Of a stretch of 64,000 bases of DNA, positions 46,091 to 55,202 are shown one piece after another (within the stretch, counting starts at the first letter, position 1; each line of letters opens with the position of its first letter). The stretch is from Tessaracoccus aquimaris. Its GTDB lineage: Bacteria; Actinomycetota; Actinomycetes; Propionibacteriales; Propionibacteriaceae. The translations under genes and the position numbers were made by a program. The stretch covers positions 2,170,001 to 2,234,000 of the forward strand of contig NZ_CP019606.1 in the NCBI RefSeq assembly GCF_001997345.1, written 5' to 3'. The notes beneath the pieces are model-generated. The model saw only the letters and a program-made list of their open reading frames with translations, searched no databases and was not told where the DNA came from.

Positions 46091-46909
46091 ATGACGGCCT
46101 CCCCTGACGACGCACTGTTCCTCTCCGGCTCATGGGGGTCGCTGTCGGTGCACCCGATCGGCGCGACGGTCACGTCCTGGCGCCCGGGCGGCCGCGAGGC
46201 GCTGTACACCGCCTCTGACGCGGTCCCCGGCACGGAGGCGATGTGGCACGGCGGCATCCCTGTGTGCACCCCCTGGTTCGGCGTCGGCACCGGCGACTGG
46301 GAGGTGCCGTTCATCCACGGGCTGGTGAGCCGGGTCCGGTGGCGCGTGGTCGCCTCCGAGGCGGGCGAGGATCGGGCGCACGTCGTCCTCGCCACCGACG
46401 GTGCCGCCACGGCCCACCTGCCTGGCGCGGACCGCTTCCCCGCCGACCTGCGCTACGAACTCGACGTGGTGGCGGACGCGTCACGACTGACGCTCGGCCT
46501 GACGGTCGCGACCCCGTCGAGGGACGCCGTCGTCGAGATGGCGCTGCACCCCTATCTGCTCACCGACGCAAGGACCGCGACGGTCGACGGACTGCAGGGC
46601 GCCAGGTACACGGACTACGCGGCGGGCGTCGACGGCACCGACGATGCCCCTGTGCCGGTCGGTCGCTACCTGGATCGCGTCTACCGGGAGTACCGGCCCA
46701 CGACGATCGTCTCGGACGAGGGGACGCTGCGGTTGGCGGCCCAGGGCGCCGGGTCGGTCGTGGTGTGGAACCCGGGCCCCGAGGATCCGCCGGTGCCCGG
46801 CGACGAGTGGTCGCGCTTCGTCTGCGTCGAGTACGGAGAGGTCAAGTCGACGGCGGTACTGATCCCCGCGGGCGCCAGTCACCTGTTGAGGATGACGATC
46901 GCCGTCTGA
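46091..46909 (+). CDS. Aldose 1-epimerase family / D-hexose-6-phosphate mutarotase-like protein
   Basis: The 272-residue galactose-mutarotase-fold protein has SVHPIGATVTSWRPGGREALYTA, the hallmark MWHGGIPVCTPWFGVG, FIHGLVSRVRW (His), LHPYLLTD (His) and a C-terminal FVCVEYGEVK (catalytic Glu). It resembles YeaD-type D-hexose-6-phosphate mutarotases that interconvert sugar-phosphate anomers. It is transcribed alone from a likely leaderless start, and a repeat field follows. Confidence 0.85.
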   Translation: MTASPDDALFLSGSWGSLSVHPIGATVTSWRPGGREALYTASDAVPGTEAMWHGGIPVCTPWFGVGTGDWEVPFIHGLVSRVRWRVVASEAGEDRAHVVLATDGAATAHLPGADRFPADLRYELDVVADASRLTLGLTVATPSRDAVVEMALHPYLLTDARTATVDGLQGARYTDYAAGVDGTDDAPVPVGRYLDRVYREYRPTTIVSDEGTLRLAAQGAGSVVVWNPGPEDPPVPGDEWSRFVCVEYGEVKSTAVLIPAGASHLLRMTIAV

Positions 46910-46974
46910 CGCGCATTCGCCGGGTCGGGGCGGCCGCTCAGCTCGGGACGCTTCGACGCAATCTGCAACCACCG

Positions 46975-47600
46975 TCTCGGAGCTGCAGCCACCGTTCCCC
47001 GAGCCTGTCGAGGGGTCCGCAACCACCGCAGGACCGACCCCTGACCACCCGACCAACCAACACGCTGGGTGATCGGACGCTTCGACAAGCTCAGCGAACG
47101 GCCCCCGAGCTGGTCGAGGGGTCCGCAACCATCGGCCAAACCCGCGCTGACCACGCGTCTTCGACTGCCGCGCGGACGCTTCGACGAACTCAGCGAACGG
47201 CCCTCCCCCGCACTCACGGGCGCCAGACACGCGCGCGATCGGACGCTTCGACAAGCTCAGCGAACGGCCCTCCCCGCGCTCATGGGCGCCAGACATGCTG
47301 GGCATCGGACGCTTCGGCAAGCTCAGCGGCCGTTCCCCGAGCCTGTTGAGGGGTCCGCAACCACGACCAAACCCGCGCTCACCGCTTTCTTTGCCTGCCG
47401 CGTGGTGACCGGACGCTTCGACAAGCTCAGCGGCCGTTCCCCGAGCTCGTCGAGGGGTCCGCAACCACCGACCAAACCCGCGCAGACCACGCATCCTCGG
47501 CAGCCGCGCGGCTACCGGGTGTTTGAACGAGCTCAGCGAACGCCGCCGGGTGATCGGACGCTTCGACAAGCTCAGCGAACGGTGCCCCCGAAAGGGCCAC
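46975..47600. repeat. Intergenic repeats with GACGCTTCGACAAGCTCAGC blocks
   Basis: About nine copies of GACGCTTCGACAAGCTCAGC followed by GAACGG, interspersed with CCCGAGCCTGTCGAGGG and TCCGCAACCACC blocks. This is the same word family as the 10.7-13.7 kb array but in a different arrangement. Open frames on both strands are by-products; nothing gene-like is seen. Confidence 0.85.
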
Positions 47601-47615
47601 ACCCTCACGTCTTAT

Positions 47616-47630
47616 TGATAATCAGTCTCA
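47616..47630. promoter_or_regulatory. Probable Zur (zinc uptake regulator) box before aztD
   Basis: TGATAATCAGTCTCA fits the 7-1-7 inverted pattern of actinobacterial Zur boxes (TGATAAT / ATTATCA) with two mismatches in the right half. It lies 20 bp before the start of a zinc-chaperone gene, in an AT-rich island within very GC-rich DNA. Confidence 0.55.
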
Positions 47631-47650
47631 GTTTCATTTAAGGTGAAGCC

Positions 47651-48922
47651 ATGGCTACACACAGACGACTACTCCTGCTGCTCTTCCCCCTGACCCTGCT
47701 GGCGTCCTGTGCCGCACCGGCACAGCCGGGCGCGACCCCCGCGACCGACGACGACTCCCCGACCCCGACCGCCGCCAAGACCACCGAGGTCAGCGGCTCG
47801 CATCCCCGCGCCGTCATCTCCCACGACGGCGGCCTCAGCACCGTCGACCTCGCCACCGGCGACACCATCTCCACGATCCCGACGGAGGGCCTCGTCCGGC
47901 TGAACGACTCGGGCGACGGCCGACACGTGATGGTCACCGAGGGCGACGCGTTCCGGGTCTTCGACGGCGGCCTGCAGGCCGAGTCACACGGCGACCACTC
48001 CCACTACTACGCGAGCGAGCCCGCCTTCACCGACGTCAGTTACACCGCCGCGAAGCCGGGTCACGCCGTCGCGCACGGCGACCACACGGCCCTGTTCGGG
48101 GACGGCGACGGGTCCATCCAGATCATCGAGAGCGACGCGATCGCCGAGGCAGGCGCGCCCGTCGAGAAACTCGCGGCCGATGCGCCGCACCACGGCGTCG
48201 CCGTCCGACTCGGAGACGGCTCAGTCCTGCACACGCAAGGCACCACCGAGGCCCGCACGACCGTGCAGGTCCGCGCCGCCGACAAGGTGATCGCCGAGAC
48301 CACCAACTGCCCGTCGACGCACGGCGAGGCGACCGCGAAGCCCTCCTCGGGCGGCGACGTTGCGGTGATCGGCTGTGCCAACGGCGCGGTGGTCTACCGC
48401 GGCGGGGCCTTCCACAAGGTCGCCATTGAGGGCAACTACGGCCGATCCGGCACCCTCGCCGGGTCCCCGACCTCAACGATCGTGCTTGCCGACTACAAGG
48501 TGGACGAGTCCGCCGAGCACGAGCACCCGACCCAGGTCGCGCTGATCGACACCACCGACGCGTCGCTGCGACTCGTCGACCTCGGCGCCTCCTACTGGTT
48601 CCGCTCGCTTGCTCGCGGCCCGCACGGCGAGGCGCTCGTGCTGACCACAGACGGCGCCGTGCAGGTGATCGACCCGGACAAGGGCACCGTCACCGCCTCG
48701 GTCGCCGCGATCGGCGCCTGGCAGGAGAACGAGGACTGGCACGCACCCGGACCGATCCTGAAGGTCTCGGGCGAGCGCGCCTACGTCACGGACGCGGCCG
48801 CGGACGAACTCGTCGTGATCGACCTGCACGACCTTGAGGTCGTCGAGCGACATGCGCTCGGCGTCACGCCGTTCGAGATCGCGATCGTCACGGGCCAGCC
48901 CGACCAGCCACACGAGCACTGA
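47651..48922 (+). CDS. aztD: AztD-like zinc metallochaperone lipoprotein
   Basis: The 423-residue protein has a lipoprotein signal with lipobox LLASC (Cys20). It then forms a beta-propeller-like chain of repeated blades (SHDGGLSTVDLATGDTISTI, HVMVTEGDAFRVFDGG). A histidine-rich loop (ESHGDHSHYY) and further His/Asp pairs are the expected zinc sites. It matches AztD, which hands zinc to the AztABC uptake system at the outer face of the membrane. No transporter genes sit beside it here. The ATG has an AAGGTG ribosome site, and a Zur-type box lies just upstream. Confidence 0.78.
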   Translation: MATHRRLLLLLFPLTLLASCAAPAQPGATPATDDDSPTPTAAKTTEVSGSHPRAVISHDGGLSTVDLATGDTISTIPTEGLVRLNDSGDGRHVMVTEGDAFRVFDGGLQAESHGDHSHYYASEPAFTDVSYTAAKPGHAVAHGDHTALFGDGDGSIQIIESDAIAEAGAPVEKLAADAPHHGVAVRLGDGSVLHTQGTTEARTTVQVRAADKVIAETTNCPSTHGEATAKPSSGGDVAVIGCANGAVVYRGGAFHKVAIEGNYGRSGTLAGSPTSTIVLADYKVDESAEHEHPTQVALIDTTDASLRLVDLGASYWFRSLARGPHGEALVLTTDGAVQVIDPDKGTVTASVAAIGAWQENEDWHAPGPILKVSGERAYVTDAAADELVVIDLHDLEVVERHALGVTPFEIAIVTGQPDQPHEH

Positions 48923-48980
48923 CCCGAGCCGGATGACCCGGCCACGACCCCGGCGCTGAGGGTGACGGGACAACCGAGCA

Positions 48981-49019
48981 GCGGCGGCGCGCCCTTTCCT
49001 CCTTTGGGCGCGCCGCCGC
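48981..49019 (+). terminator. Strong intrinsic terminator after aztD
   Basis: A perfect 14-bp stem (GCGGCGGCGCGCCC / GGGCGCGCCGCCGC) with an 11-nt pyrimidine-rich loop, 58 nt after the stop. Confidence 0.8.
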
Positions 49020-49067
49020 CTTCCCACCTCTCGAGCGCGCAGTTTCGTGCGCACGGCGGGCCTTGCG

Positions 49068-49147
49068 TTGAGCATGTTTGGTGACTCGTTGCGGATCTGA
49101 ACGATCAAATGCGGTTCAACCGACAACGAGCAACCAAACATGCTCAA
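49068..49147. repeat. 80-bp palindrome-ended element, TTGAGCATG type
   Basis: Both ends are exactly TTGAGCATGTTTGGT in inverse orientation, with CTCGTTG next to each end. Same length and ends as the copy at 4601-4680. Confidence 0.8.
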
Positions 49148-49201
49148 GGGCGAGCCTCACCACCGCCCCACGAGGACGGGGGTCCCCGGCGGGGGGTGCC
49201 G

Positions 49202-49806
49202 TCAGCGGCCGAGGGCTGCGGCCTCCGCGCCGATCGTCGTGTCGTCGCCGTGACCGGTGTGCACGACCGTGTCGTCGGGGAGCACGAACAGCTTGCGGCG
49301 GATCGAGTCCTCGATCACCTCGCGACTGCTGAACGAGCGGCCCGTCGCCCCGGGCCCCCGTTGAAGAGGGTGTCGCCGGAGAAGACGCAGCCGAGCGTCG
49401 GCGAGTACAGGCACACGGCGCCCGGCGAATGGCCAGGCGTGTGCAGCACCTGAAGCGTCACCGGCCCGACGGTGAACTCCTGCCCGTCGGCGAGGTCCTG
49501 GTCCCAGCGACGGTCGGGATGCGTCAGGTTCCAGACCGGCTCGTCGTCGGGGTGCAGCCAGATCGGAGCGCCCGTCAGGTCGGCGAGTTCCGTGACATAG
49601 CGGACGTGGTCGTCGTGCGCGTGGGTGCAGACGATGGCCTGCACCTTTCGTCCGTCGACCGCCGCCATGATGGCCGAGACGTCGTGGGGGGCGTCGAGCA
49701 CGATCACCTCGCGCTCGTCGCCGATCACCCACACGTTGTTGTCGACGTCGAACGTCTGGCCGTCCAGCGAGAAGGTGCCGGAGGTCACCGCGTGCGTGAG
49801 GGTCAC
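49202..49806 (-). pseudogene. Metallo-beta-lactamase-fold hydrolase, single frameshift
   Basis: The protein has the MBL metal motif THAHDDH, then HTPGHSPGAVCLY and FSGDTLFNGGPG, where the frame breaks in a G-run near 49345-49348. One added G restores ATGRSFSSREVIEDSIRRKL and ends at 49202, giving ~201 residues with VVHTGHGDDTTIG. Glyoxalase II-like hydrolases of this type accompany mscR in mycobacteria, suggesting hydrolysis of mycothiol thioesters. The GTG start overlaps the mscR stop by 4 nt. Confidence 0.83.
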
Positions 49807-50894
49807 AGGATCACCACCGAGCGCAGCACCTCACCGTGGTGCATCTTCTCGAACGCCGCCTCGACGTCGCCGATGCCGATCTCCTCGCTCACGAACGCGT
49901 CGAGGTCGAGCCTGCCCTGCAGGTACAGGTCGATCAGCATCGGGAAGTCGCGCGAGGGAAGGCAGTCGCCGTACCAGCTCGATTTGAGCGCACCGCCGTG
50001 CCCGAACACGTCGATCAGCGGGATCTCGGGGATCTTCGCGTCGGGATGCGGCACGCCGACCAGGACGAGGGTGCCCGCCAGGTCGCGGGCGTAGAAGCCC
50101 TGCTTCCAGGTGGCGGGGATGCCGACGGCGTCGATCACCACGTCAGCGCCGTAGCCGCCCGTCAGTTCGCGGATCGCCTCGACCGGGTCAACCCCGGAGG
50201 AGTTGACGGTGTGGGTGGCGCCGAGCCCCTTTGCCCACTCGAGCTTCTTGTCGTCCAGGTCGACGGCGATGATGGTGCCTGCGCCCGCGAGCGCAGAGCC
50301 CGCGATCGCGGCGCATCCGACGCCGCCGCAGCCGATCACCGCGACCGACTTGCCGCGGGTCACTCCCCCGGTGTTGATGGCGGCGCCGAGGCCAGCCATC
50401 ACGCCGCAGCCGAGCAGCCCTGCGGCAGCTGGGCGGGCGGCCGGGTCGACCTTGGTGCACTGCAGCGCGTGCACGAGCGTCTTCTCGATGAACGCGCCGA
50501 TGCCGAGCGCCGGCGTTAGTTCGGTGCCGTCCGAGAGTGTCATCTTGTTGGTGGCGTTGAACGTGTTGAAGCAGTACTGGGGCTCGCCGCGACGGCAGGC
50601 GCGACAGTCGCCGCACACCGCGCGCCAGTTCAGCACGACGTAGTCGCCCGGTGCGACGTTGGTGACGCCCTCACCGACGGCCTCGACGATGCCCGCCGCC
50701 TCGTGCCCGAGGAGGAAGGGGAACTCGTCGTTGATGCCGCCCTCGCGATAGTGGAGGTCCGTGTGGCACACGCCGCACGCTTGGATGGTGACCACCGCCT
50801 CGCCTGGCCCCGGGTCGGGGACGGTGATGTCTTCGAGAGTGACTGGCTGGCCCTTGGCGCGGGCCACAATGCCCTTGACTACCTGCATGGCCAT
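49803..50894 (-). CDS. mscR: S-(hydroxymethyl)mycothiol dehydrogenase / S-nitrosomycothiol reductase
   Basis: The 363-residue zinc-containing class III-type alcohol dehydrogenase has catalytic zinc ligands in [15 protein letters not shown] (Cys) and LGHEAAG (His-Glu). The structural zinc lobe is [15 protein letters not shown], and the NAD-binding motif is [14 protein letters not shown]. It detoxifies formaldehyde as the mycothiol adduct. ATG at 50894 overlaps the Nudix stop (TGATG). Its pairing with the downstream MBL hydrolase is the same as in mycobacteria. Confidence 0.93.
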   Translation of the reverse strand: MAMQVVKGIVARAKGQPVTLEDITVPDPGPGEAVVTIQACGVCHTDLHYREGGINDEFPFLLGHEAAGIVEAVGEGVTNVAPGDYVVLNWRAVCGDCRACRRGEPQYCFNTFNATNKMTLSDGTELTPALGIGAFIEKTLVHALQCTKVDPAARPAAAGLLGCGVMAGLGAAINTGGVTRGKSVAVIGCGGVGCAAIAGSALAGAGTIIAVDLDDKKLEWAKGLGATHTVNSSGVDPVEAIRELTGGYGADVVIDAVGIPATWKQGFYARDLAGTLVLVGVPHPDAKIPEIPLIDVFGHGGALKSSWYGDCLPSRDFPMLIDLYLQGRLDLDAFVSEEIGIGDVEAAFEKMHHGEVLRSVVIL

Positions 50895-51307
50895 CACCCT
50901 AGCCAGTGATCGTCCAGCAGAGGAACGATCGCCTGGACGAACAGCGGCGCCAGGCTCGGATCGCCCAGGTCGCCTGGCCCCACCCAGCGCACCGCGTCGA
51001 TCTCCGCGGCAGGGCGCACGTCGACGGCGACAGGGTCGGGCCACGCGTACGTCTGCGACACCACCGTCCGACCCGCCTCGTTCGCCGCCGCGGCGCGCTG
51101 CTCCCCGAGGAACACCAGTCGCGCGGGGTCGAGGCTCAGCCCCAGTTCCTCCGCGACCTCGCGGGCGCCGCACCGCGCGCCGTCCTCGCCCGCCTCCGGC
51201 TTGCCTCCCGGGTTCATCCACATCGCGGTGCCCCGCTTGCGCACCATCAGGACGCGACCTTCGAGATCGCGGAGGACGACTGCCGAGACGTGGATCGGGT
51301 TACTCAC
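50894..51307 (-). CDS. Nudix hydrolase
   Basis: The 137-residue protein has the Nudix box [23 protein letters not shown], matching the GX5EX7REUXEEXGU pattern apart from small shifts. A beta-sheet core around [18 protein letters not shown] precedes it. It hydrolyses a nucleoside diphosphate linked to another moiety; the substrate is unknown. GTG at 51307 lies 7 nt after a TAGCGT -10 box (51315-51320). It is the first gene of the Nudix-mscR-MBL operon. Confidence 0.87.
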   Translation of the reverse strand: MSNPIHVSAVVLRDLEGRVLMVRKRGTAMWMNPGGKPEAGEDGARCGAREVAEELGLSLDPARLVFLGEQRAAAANEAGRTVVSQTYAWPDPVAVDVRPAAEIDAVRWVGPGDLGDPSLAPLFVQAIVPLLDDHWLG

Positions 51308-51358
51308 GGTGACGACGCTACTGGCTAGGCTGTCGCAAACCGATCCTGGAGGCTGGCA

Positions 51359-51925
51359 ATGGGCAAGGCACTGATCGTCGTCGACGTGCAGGTCGACTTC
51401 TGCGAGGGCGGGGCCCTCGGGGTGGACGGCGGCAACGCCGTCGCGTCCGACGTCGCGTCGCTACTGGCGGGCGAGCACGGCTACGACGCCGTCGTCGCGA
51501 CCCGTGACCACCACATCGACCCCGGTTCCCACTTCTCCGCGACGCCCGACTTCGTCGACACCTGGCCGCCGCACTGCGTCGTCGGCACACCCGGGCAGGA
51601 AATCCACCCCGACCTGACGGGGTTCGGCTTCGATGCTGTCTTCGACAAGGGGTCCTACGAGGCGGCCTACTCGGGCTTCGAGGGCACCGTCGGCGGGTCC
51701 CCCGACGGCGAGGGGCTGGCCCGCTGGCTCGGCAGGCGGGGCATCACCTCGGTCGACGTGTGCGGCATCGCGACCGACTTCTGCGTCAAGGCGACGGCCG
51801 CCGACGCCGCGGCGGAGGGGTTCGACACGACGGTGCTCGCAGGCCTGACGGCGGCCGTCCATAACGATTCCGTCGAGAACGTCGAGGGTTCCCTCACCCC
51901 TCTGGGTATCACCTGGCAACGGTGA
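51359..51925 (+). CDS. pncA: Nicotinamidase
   Basis: The 188-residue isochorismatase-fold enzyme converts nicotinamide to nicotinate for NAD salvage. The catalytic triad is Asp in VVDVQVDFCEGG, Lys in VFDKGSYE and Cys in GIATDFCVKAT, with the metal site DHHIDPGSHF. The length and motif order are those of actinobacterial PncA. A GGAGG ribosome site and a TAGGCT -10 box at about 51325 precede the ATG. Confidence 0.93.
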   Translation: MGKALIVVDVQVDFCEGGALGVDGGNAVASDVASLLAGEHGYDAVVATRDHHIDPGSHFSATPDFVDTWPPHCVVGTPGQEIHPDLTGFGFDAVFDKGSYEAAYSGFEGTVGGSPDGEGLARWLGRRGITSVDVCGIATDFCVKATAADAAAEGFDTTVLAGLTAAVHNDSVENVEGSLTPLGITWQR

Positions 51926-52085
51926 TCGAGCCCGGGCTAGGCCGTAAGCACGAACCCGCGGGCGTTTGACATTGTCTCGCTTTGGTAACCAACGGGGTGA
52001 TTTCTGGTTCTTCGGTGCTTAGATGTCCCCAGCGTCACGCGAGACGTGACACGCGCCCTCGCTCAACAACGACCTGGGAGACACC

Positions 52086-53270
52086 ATGAACCTCAGCCGC
52101 CGCACCGTCCTCGGTGCCACCCTCGGCGTCGCAGCCGTCGCAGCAACCACCGCCTGTTCCGCCAAGCCGGGCGGCGGAGGCGGCGGGGCCGCACCGGCGG
52201 CCGACGAGATCAAGCTCGGCCTCAACTACGAACTCTCCGGCGACGTCGCCACCTACGGCCAGGCCTCCGCCGTCGGCATCAAGATGGCCATCGAGGAACT
52301 GAACGCCAAGGACGGCGTCGGCGGCAAGAAGATCAAGCTGGTCGAGTACGACAACAAGTCCGACGCTGCCGAGGCCACCACGCTCGCCAACAAGCTGATG
52401 TCCCAGGACAAGGTGCTGGCCTGCATGGGCCCCGCGACCTCGGGCGGCTTCAAGGCCACCATCCCGGTCGCCAACAAGAACAAGATCCCCGTCGTGTCCG
52501 GCTCCGCCACCGCCGACGACGTCACCTGGGACGGCAAGTCCGTCCAGGAGTACGCGTTCCGGATCTGCTTCAACGACTCCTTCCAGGGCACCGTGATGGC
52601 CAAGTTCGCCGCGGAGAACCTGAAGGGCAAGACGGCCGTCATCATCAAGGACAACTCCAACGACTACTCGAAGGGCCTCGCGACCGCCTTCACCGAGGAG
52701 TTCGGCAAGCTCGGCGGCTCCATCGCGGGCGAGGAGGCGTTCGTCGCAGGCGACACCGACTTCAACACCATCCTGACCCGCATCAAGGGCCAGACCTTCG
52801 ACGTCATCTACCTGCCCGGCTACTACTCGGAGGCCGGCCTGATCATCAAGCAGGCGCGCGACCTCGGCATCACCGCCCCGGTCCTCGGTGGCGACGGCTT
52901 CGACTCGCCCAAGCTCGAGGAACTGGGCGGCGCGGCAGCGCTCAACGACGTCTACTTCACCAACCACTACTCCTCCATCGACAAGGACCCGAAGGTCGTC
53001 GAGTTCATCGAGGCGTTCAAGAAGGCCAACAACGAGGAGCCCAACGCGTTCCACGCGCTCGGCTACGACCTCGGTCACTTCGTCGCCGACGCGGTGAGCC
53101 GCGCCTCTGAGCTGACCGGCGAGGCCGTGCAGAAGGCGATGGCGGAGACCAAGGGCTTCGTGGGCGTCACGGGCACCTTCGACGTCGACGAGCACCACAA
53201 CCCAGTCAAGTCGATCGTCGTGATCGGCCTCAAGGACGGCAAGCAGGCCACCAGCGAGAAGGTCGGCTGA
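52086..53270 (+). CDS. livJ: Branched-chain amino-acid ABC transporter substrate-binding lipoprotein
   Basis: The 394-residue protein has a signal combining a twin-arginine motif (NLSRRTVLG) with a lipobox TTAC (Cys24), so it may be exported folded through Tat and lipidated. The mature part is a LivJ/LivK-like binding protein (IKLGLNYELSGDVATYGQASAVGIKMAIEELN, YYSEAGLIIKQARDLGI, NAFHALGYDLGHFVADAV). It captures branched-chain amino acids for the transporter encoded next. GGGAG precedes the ATG. The intergenic hairpin after it would favour higher levels of this protein. Confidence 0.92.
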   Translation: MNLSRRTVLGATLGVAAVAATTACSAKPGGGGGGAAPAADEIKLGLNYELSGDVATYGQASAVGIKMAIEELNAKDGVGGKKIKLVEYDNKSDAAEATTLANKLMSQDKVLACMGPATSGGFKATIPVANKNKIPVVSGSATADDVTWDGKSVQEYAFRICFNDSFQGTVMAKFAAENLKGKTAVIIKDNSNDYSKGLATAFTEEFGKLGGSIAGEEAFVAGDTDFNTILTRIKGQTFDVIYLPGYYSEAGLIIKQARDLGITAPVLGGDGFDSPKLEELGGAAALNDVYFTNHYSSIDKDPKVVEFIEAFKKANNEEPNAFHALGYDLGHFVADAVSRASELTGEAVQKAMAETKGFVGVTGTFDVDEHHNPVKSIVVIGLKDGKQATSEKVG

Positions 53271-53284
53271 CCGAGCCGGACTGA

Positions 53285-53317
53285 GGGGCGCGGCCGGGTC
53301 TGACCCGGCCGCGCCCC
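53285..53317 (+). terminator. Intercistronic hairpin between livJ and livH
   Basis: A perfect 14-bp stem (GGGGCGCGGCCGGG / CCCGGCCGCGCCCC) and a 5-nt loop in a 64-nt gap. It probably acts as a partial terminator or 3' stabiliser, giving more binding protein than permease. Confidence 0.7.
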
Positions 53318-53334
53318 GCCAGTGGGAGGGTGAC

Positions 53335-54219
53335 ATGACGGAGTTTCTGCAACAGGTGATCAACAGCCTGTCGCTCGGCAGCATCTATGCGCTGATCGCG
53401 CTCGGCTACACGATGGTCTACGGCATCATCAAGCTGATCAACTTCGCCCACGGCGAGGTGTACATGGTGGGCGCCTACGTCGGCTACGCCTCCATGAGTT
53501 TCCTCAAGTTGGGCTTCTTCGAGTCGCTGATCCTGGCGATGATCGTGTGCACGGTGCTCGGCGTCGTCATCGAACGCGTCGCGTACCGGCCGCTCAGGAA
53601 CTCGACGCGCATTGCGGCGCTCATCACGGCGATCGGCGTCTCCCTCCTGCTGCAGTACACGATGATGTTCTTCGTCGGGCCAGATCCGCGCGCCTACCCG
53701 CCGATGCCGTCGTTCATGAACGGCTCGATCGACGTCGGCGGCGTCATCATCAAGAACCAGCAGATCCTGATCATCGGCGTCTCCGTGTTCCTGATGATCG
53801 TGCTGCAGTTCATCGTCAAGAAGACGAAGATGGGCAAGGCCATGCGGGCCGTGTCGCAGGATCCCGACGCGGCGCGCCTGATGGGCATCAGCGTCGACCG
53901 GACCATCTCGTTCACCTTCGCGATCGGCTCTGCGCTCGCGGGAGCCGCGGGCGTCCTGGTCGGCGTCTACTACAACTCGATCAAGCCACTGATGGGCATC
54001 GCCGTCGGCCTCAAGGCCTTCATCGCCGCCGTCTTCGGAGGCATCGGCATCATCCCGGGCGCACTGATCGGCGGTTACGTGATCGGCGGCTCGGAGACGC
54101 TCGTGTCGAGCCTCGGCTACTCGATGTTCAAGGACGGCGTCGTGTTCGCGATCCTGATCCTGATCCTGATCGTCAAGCCCGCTGGCCTCCTCGGCAAGAA
54201 CCGTAAGGAGAAGGTGTGA
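53335..54219 (+). CDS. livH: Branched-chain amino-acid ABC transporter permease LivH
   Basis: The 294-residue permease has about eight helices. It begins MTEFLQQVINSLSLGSIYALIALGYTMVYGIIKLINFAHGE, the canonical LivH opening. The EAA-like cytoplasmic loop is KMGKAMRAVSQDPDAARLMGISVDRTISFTFAIGSAL. It forms a heterodimeric channel with LivM. It is preceded by GGGAGG and followed by livM with a 4-nt overlap. Confidence 0.94.
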   Translation: MTEFLQQVINSLSLGSIYALIALGYTMVYGIIKLINFAHGEVYMVGAYVGYASMSFLKLGFFESLILAMIVCTVLGVVIERVAYRPLRNSTRIAALITAIGVSLLLQYTMMFFVGPDPRAYPPMPSFMNGSIDVGGVIIKNQQILIIGVSVFLMIVLQFIVKKTKMGKAMRAVSQDPDAARLMGISVDRTISFTFAIGSALAGAAGVLVGVYYNSIKPLMGIAVGLKAFIAAVFGGIGIIPGALIGGYVIGGSETLVSSLGYSMFKDGVVFAILILILIVKPAGLLGKNRKEKV

Positions 54220-55202
54220 TGTCGACGCTCACCCGGATCGGGCTGCGCGCCCTCCCCTTCGTCGCCTCCTACGCCATCGTGCTCGGCCTGATGAACGCGG
54301 GCCTGATCGGCGACTACGTCTTCTCGATCATCGTCACGATCTGCATCAACATCATCCTGGCCGCCAGCCTCAACCTGGTGACCGGCTTCACGGGCCAGTT
54401 CTCGCTCGGCCACGCAGGCTTCATGTCGATCGGCGCCTACACGTGCGCGCTGATCTCGATCAACTTCGGCCCCACGCTCGGCGACGTGCCCGCGTTCCTG
54501 CTCGGCATGCTCGCAGGCGCCATCGCGGCGGCCCTCGTCGGCGCGCTCGTGGGCCTCCCGACGCTGCGGCTCCGCGGCGACTACCTGGCCATCGCGACCC
54601 TCGGCATGGCCGAGATCATCCGCGTCGTCATGCTGAACCTGCCGATCACCAACGGCGCGGCGGGCCTGTCCGGCATCCCGCAGGTCGTCGACTGGAACTG
54701 GGCCTTCGGGTTCACGGCGCTGACGCTGATCGTGCTGTGGAACTACATCCGCAGCTCGCAGGGTCGCCGCGCCATCGCCGTGCGCGAGGACGAGATCGCC
54801 GCGGAGGCGATCGGCGTCAACACCACCGCGAGCAAGGTGCAGGCCTTCACGATCGGCGCGTTCTTCGCGGGCATCGGCGGCGGCCTGTACGCGTCCTACT
54901 TCTACTTCATCAAGCCCGACCAGTTCGGCTTCATGAAGTCCATCGACATCCTCGTGATCGTCGTCCTCGGCGGCCTGGGCTCCCTGTCGGGCACCGTGAT
55001 CGCGGCGATCCTGCTCGCGATCGTCTCGGTCGCGCTGAGCGAGTTCTCCGACATCCGGATGATCATCTACGCGCTGGTGCTCGTGCTCATCATGATCTTC
55101 CGCCCCGGCGGCTTGATGGGATCCAAGGAGGTCACCGACACGGTGCTCGGCAGAGTGTTCAGACGCGAGGGCAAGAAGGCGACCGCGGAGGAGGCCCGAT
55201 GA
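54216..55202 (+). CDS. livM: Branched-chain amino-acid ABC transporter permease LivM
   Basis: The 328-residue permease has LNLVTGFTGQFSLGHAGFMSIGAY near the N-terminus and the coupling loop SSQGRRAIAVREDEIAAEAIGVNTTASKVQAFTIGAFFAG, both characteristic of LivM. About nine or ten helices. It overlaps livH and livG by 4 nt each, so translation is coupled along the operon. Confidence 0.94.
   Translation: MMSTLTRIGLRALPFVASYAIVLGLMNAGLIGDYVFSIIVTICINIILAASLNLVTGFTGQFSLGHAGFMSIGAYTCALISINFGPTLGDVPAFLLGMLAGAIAAALVGALVGLPTLRLRGDYLAIATLGMAEIIRVVMLNLPITNGAAGLSGIPQVVDWNWAFGFTALTLIVLWNYIRSSQGRRAIAVREDEIAAEAIGVNTTASKVQAFTIGAFFAGIGGGLYASYFYFIKPDQFGFMKSIDILVIVVLGGLGSLSGTVIAAILLAIVSVALSEFSDIRMIIYALVLVLIMIFRPGGLMGSKEVTDTVLGRVFRREGKKATAEEAR

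Noticed and set aside
51967-51996. sigma-70 promoter starting TTGACA upstream of livJ
   Set aside because: A perfect -35 hexamer is present, but no acceptable -10 box lies at 16-18 bp, so it is not listed.
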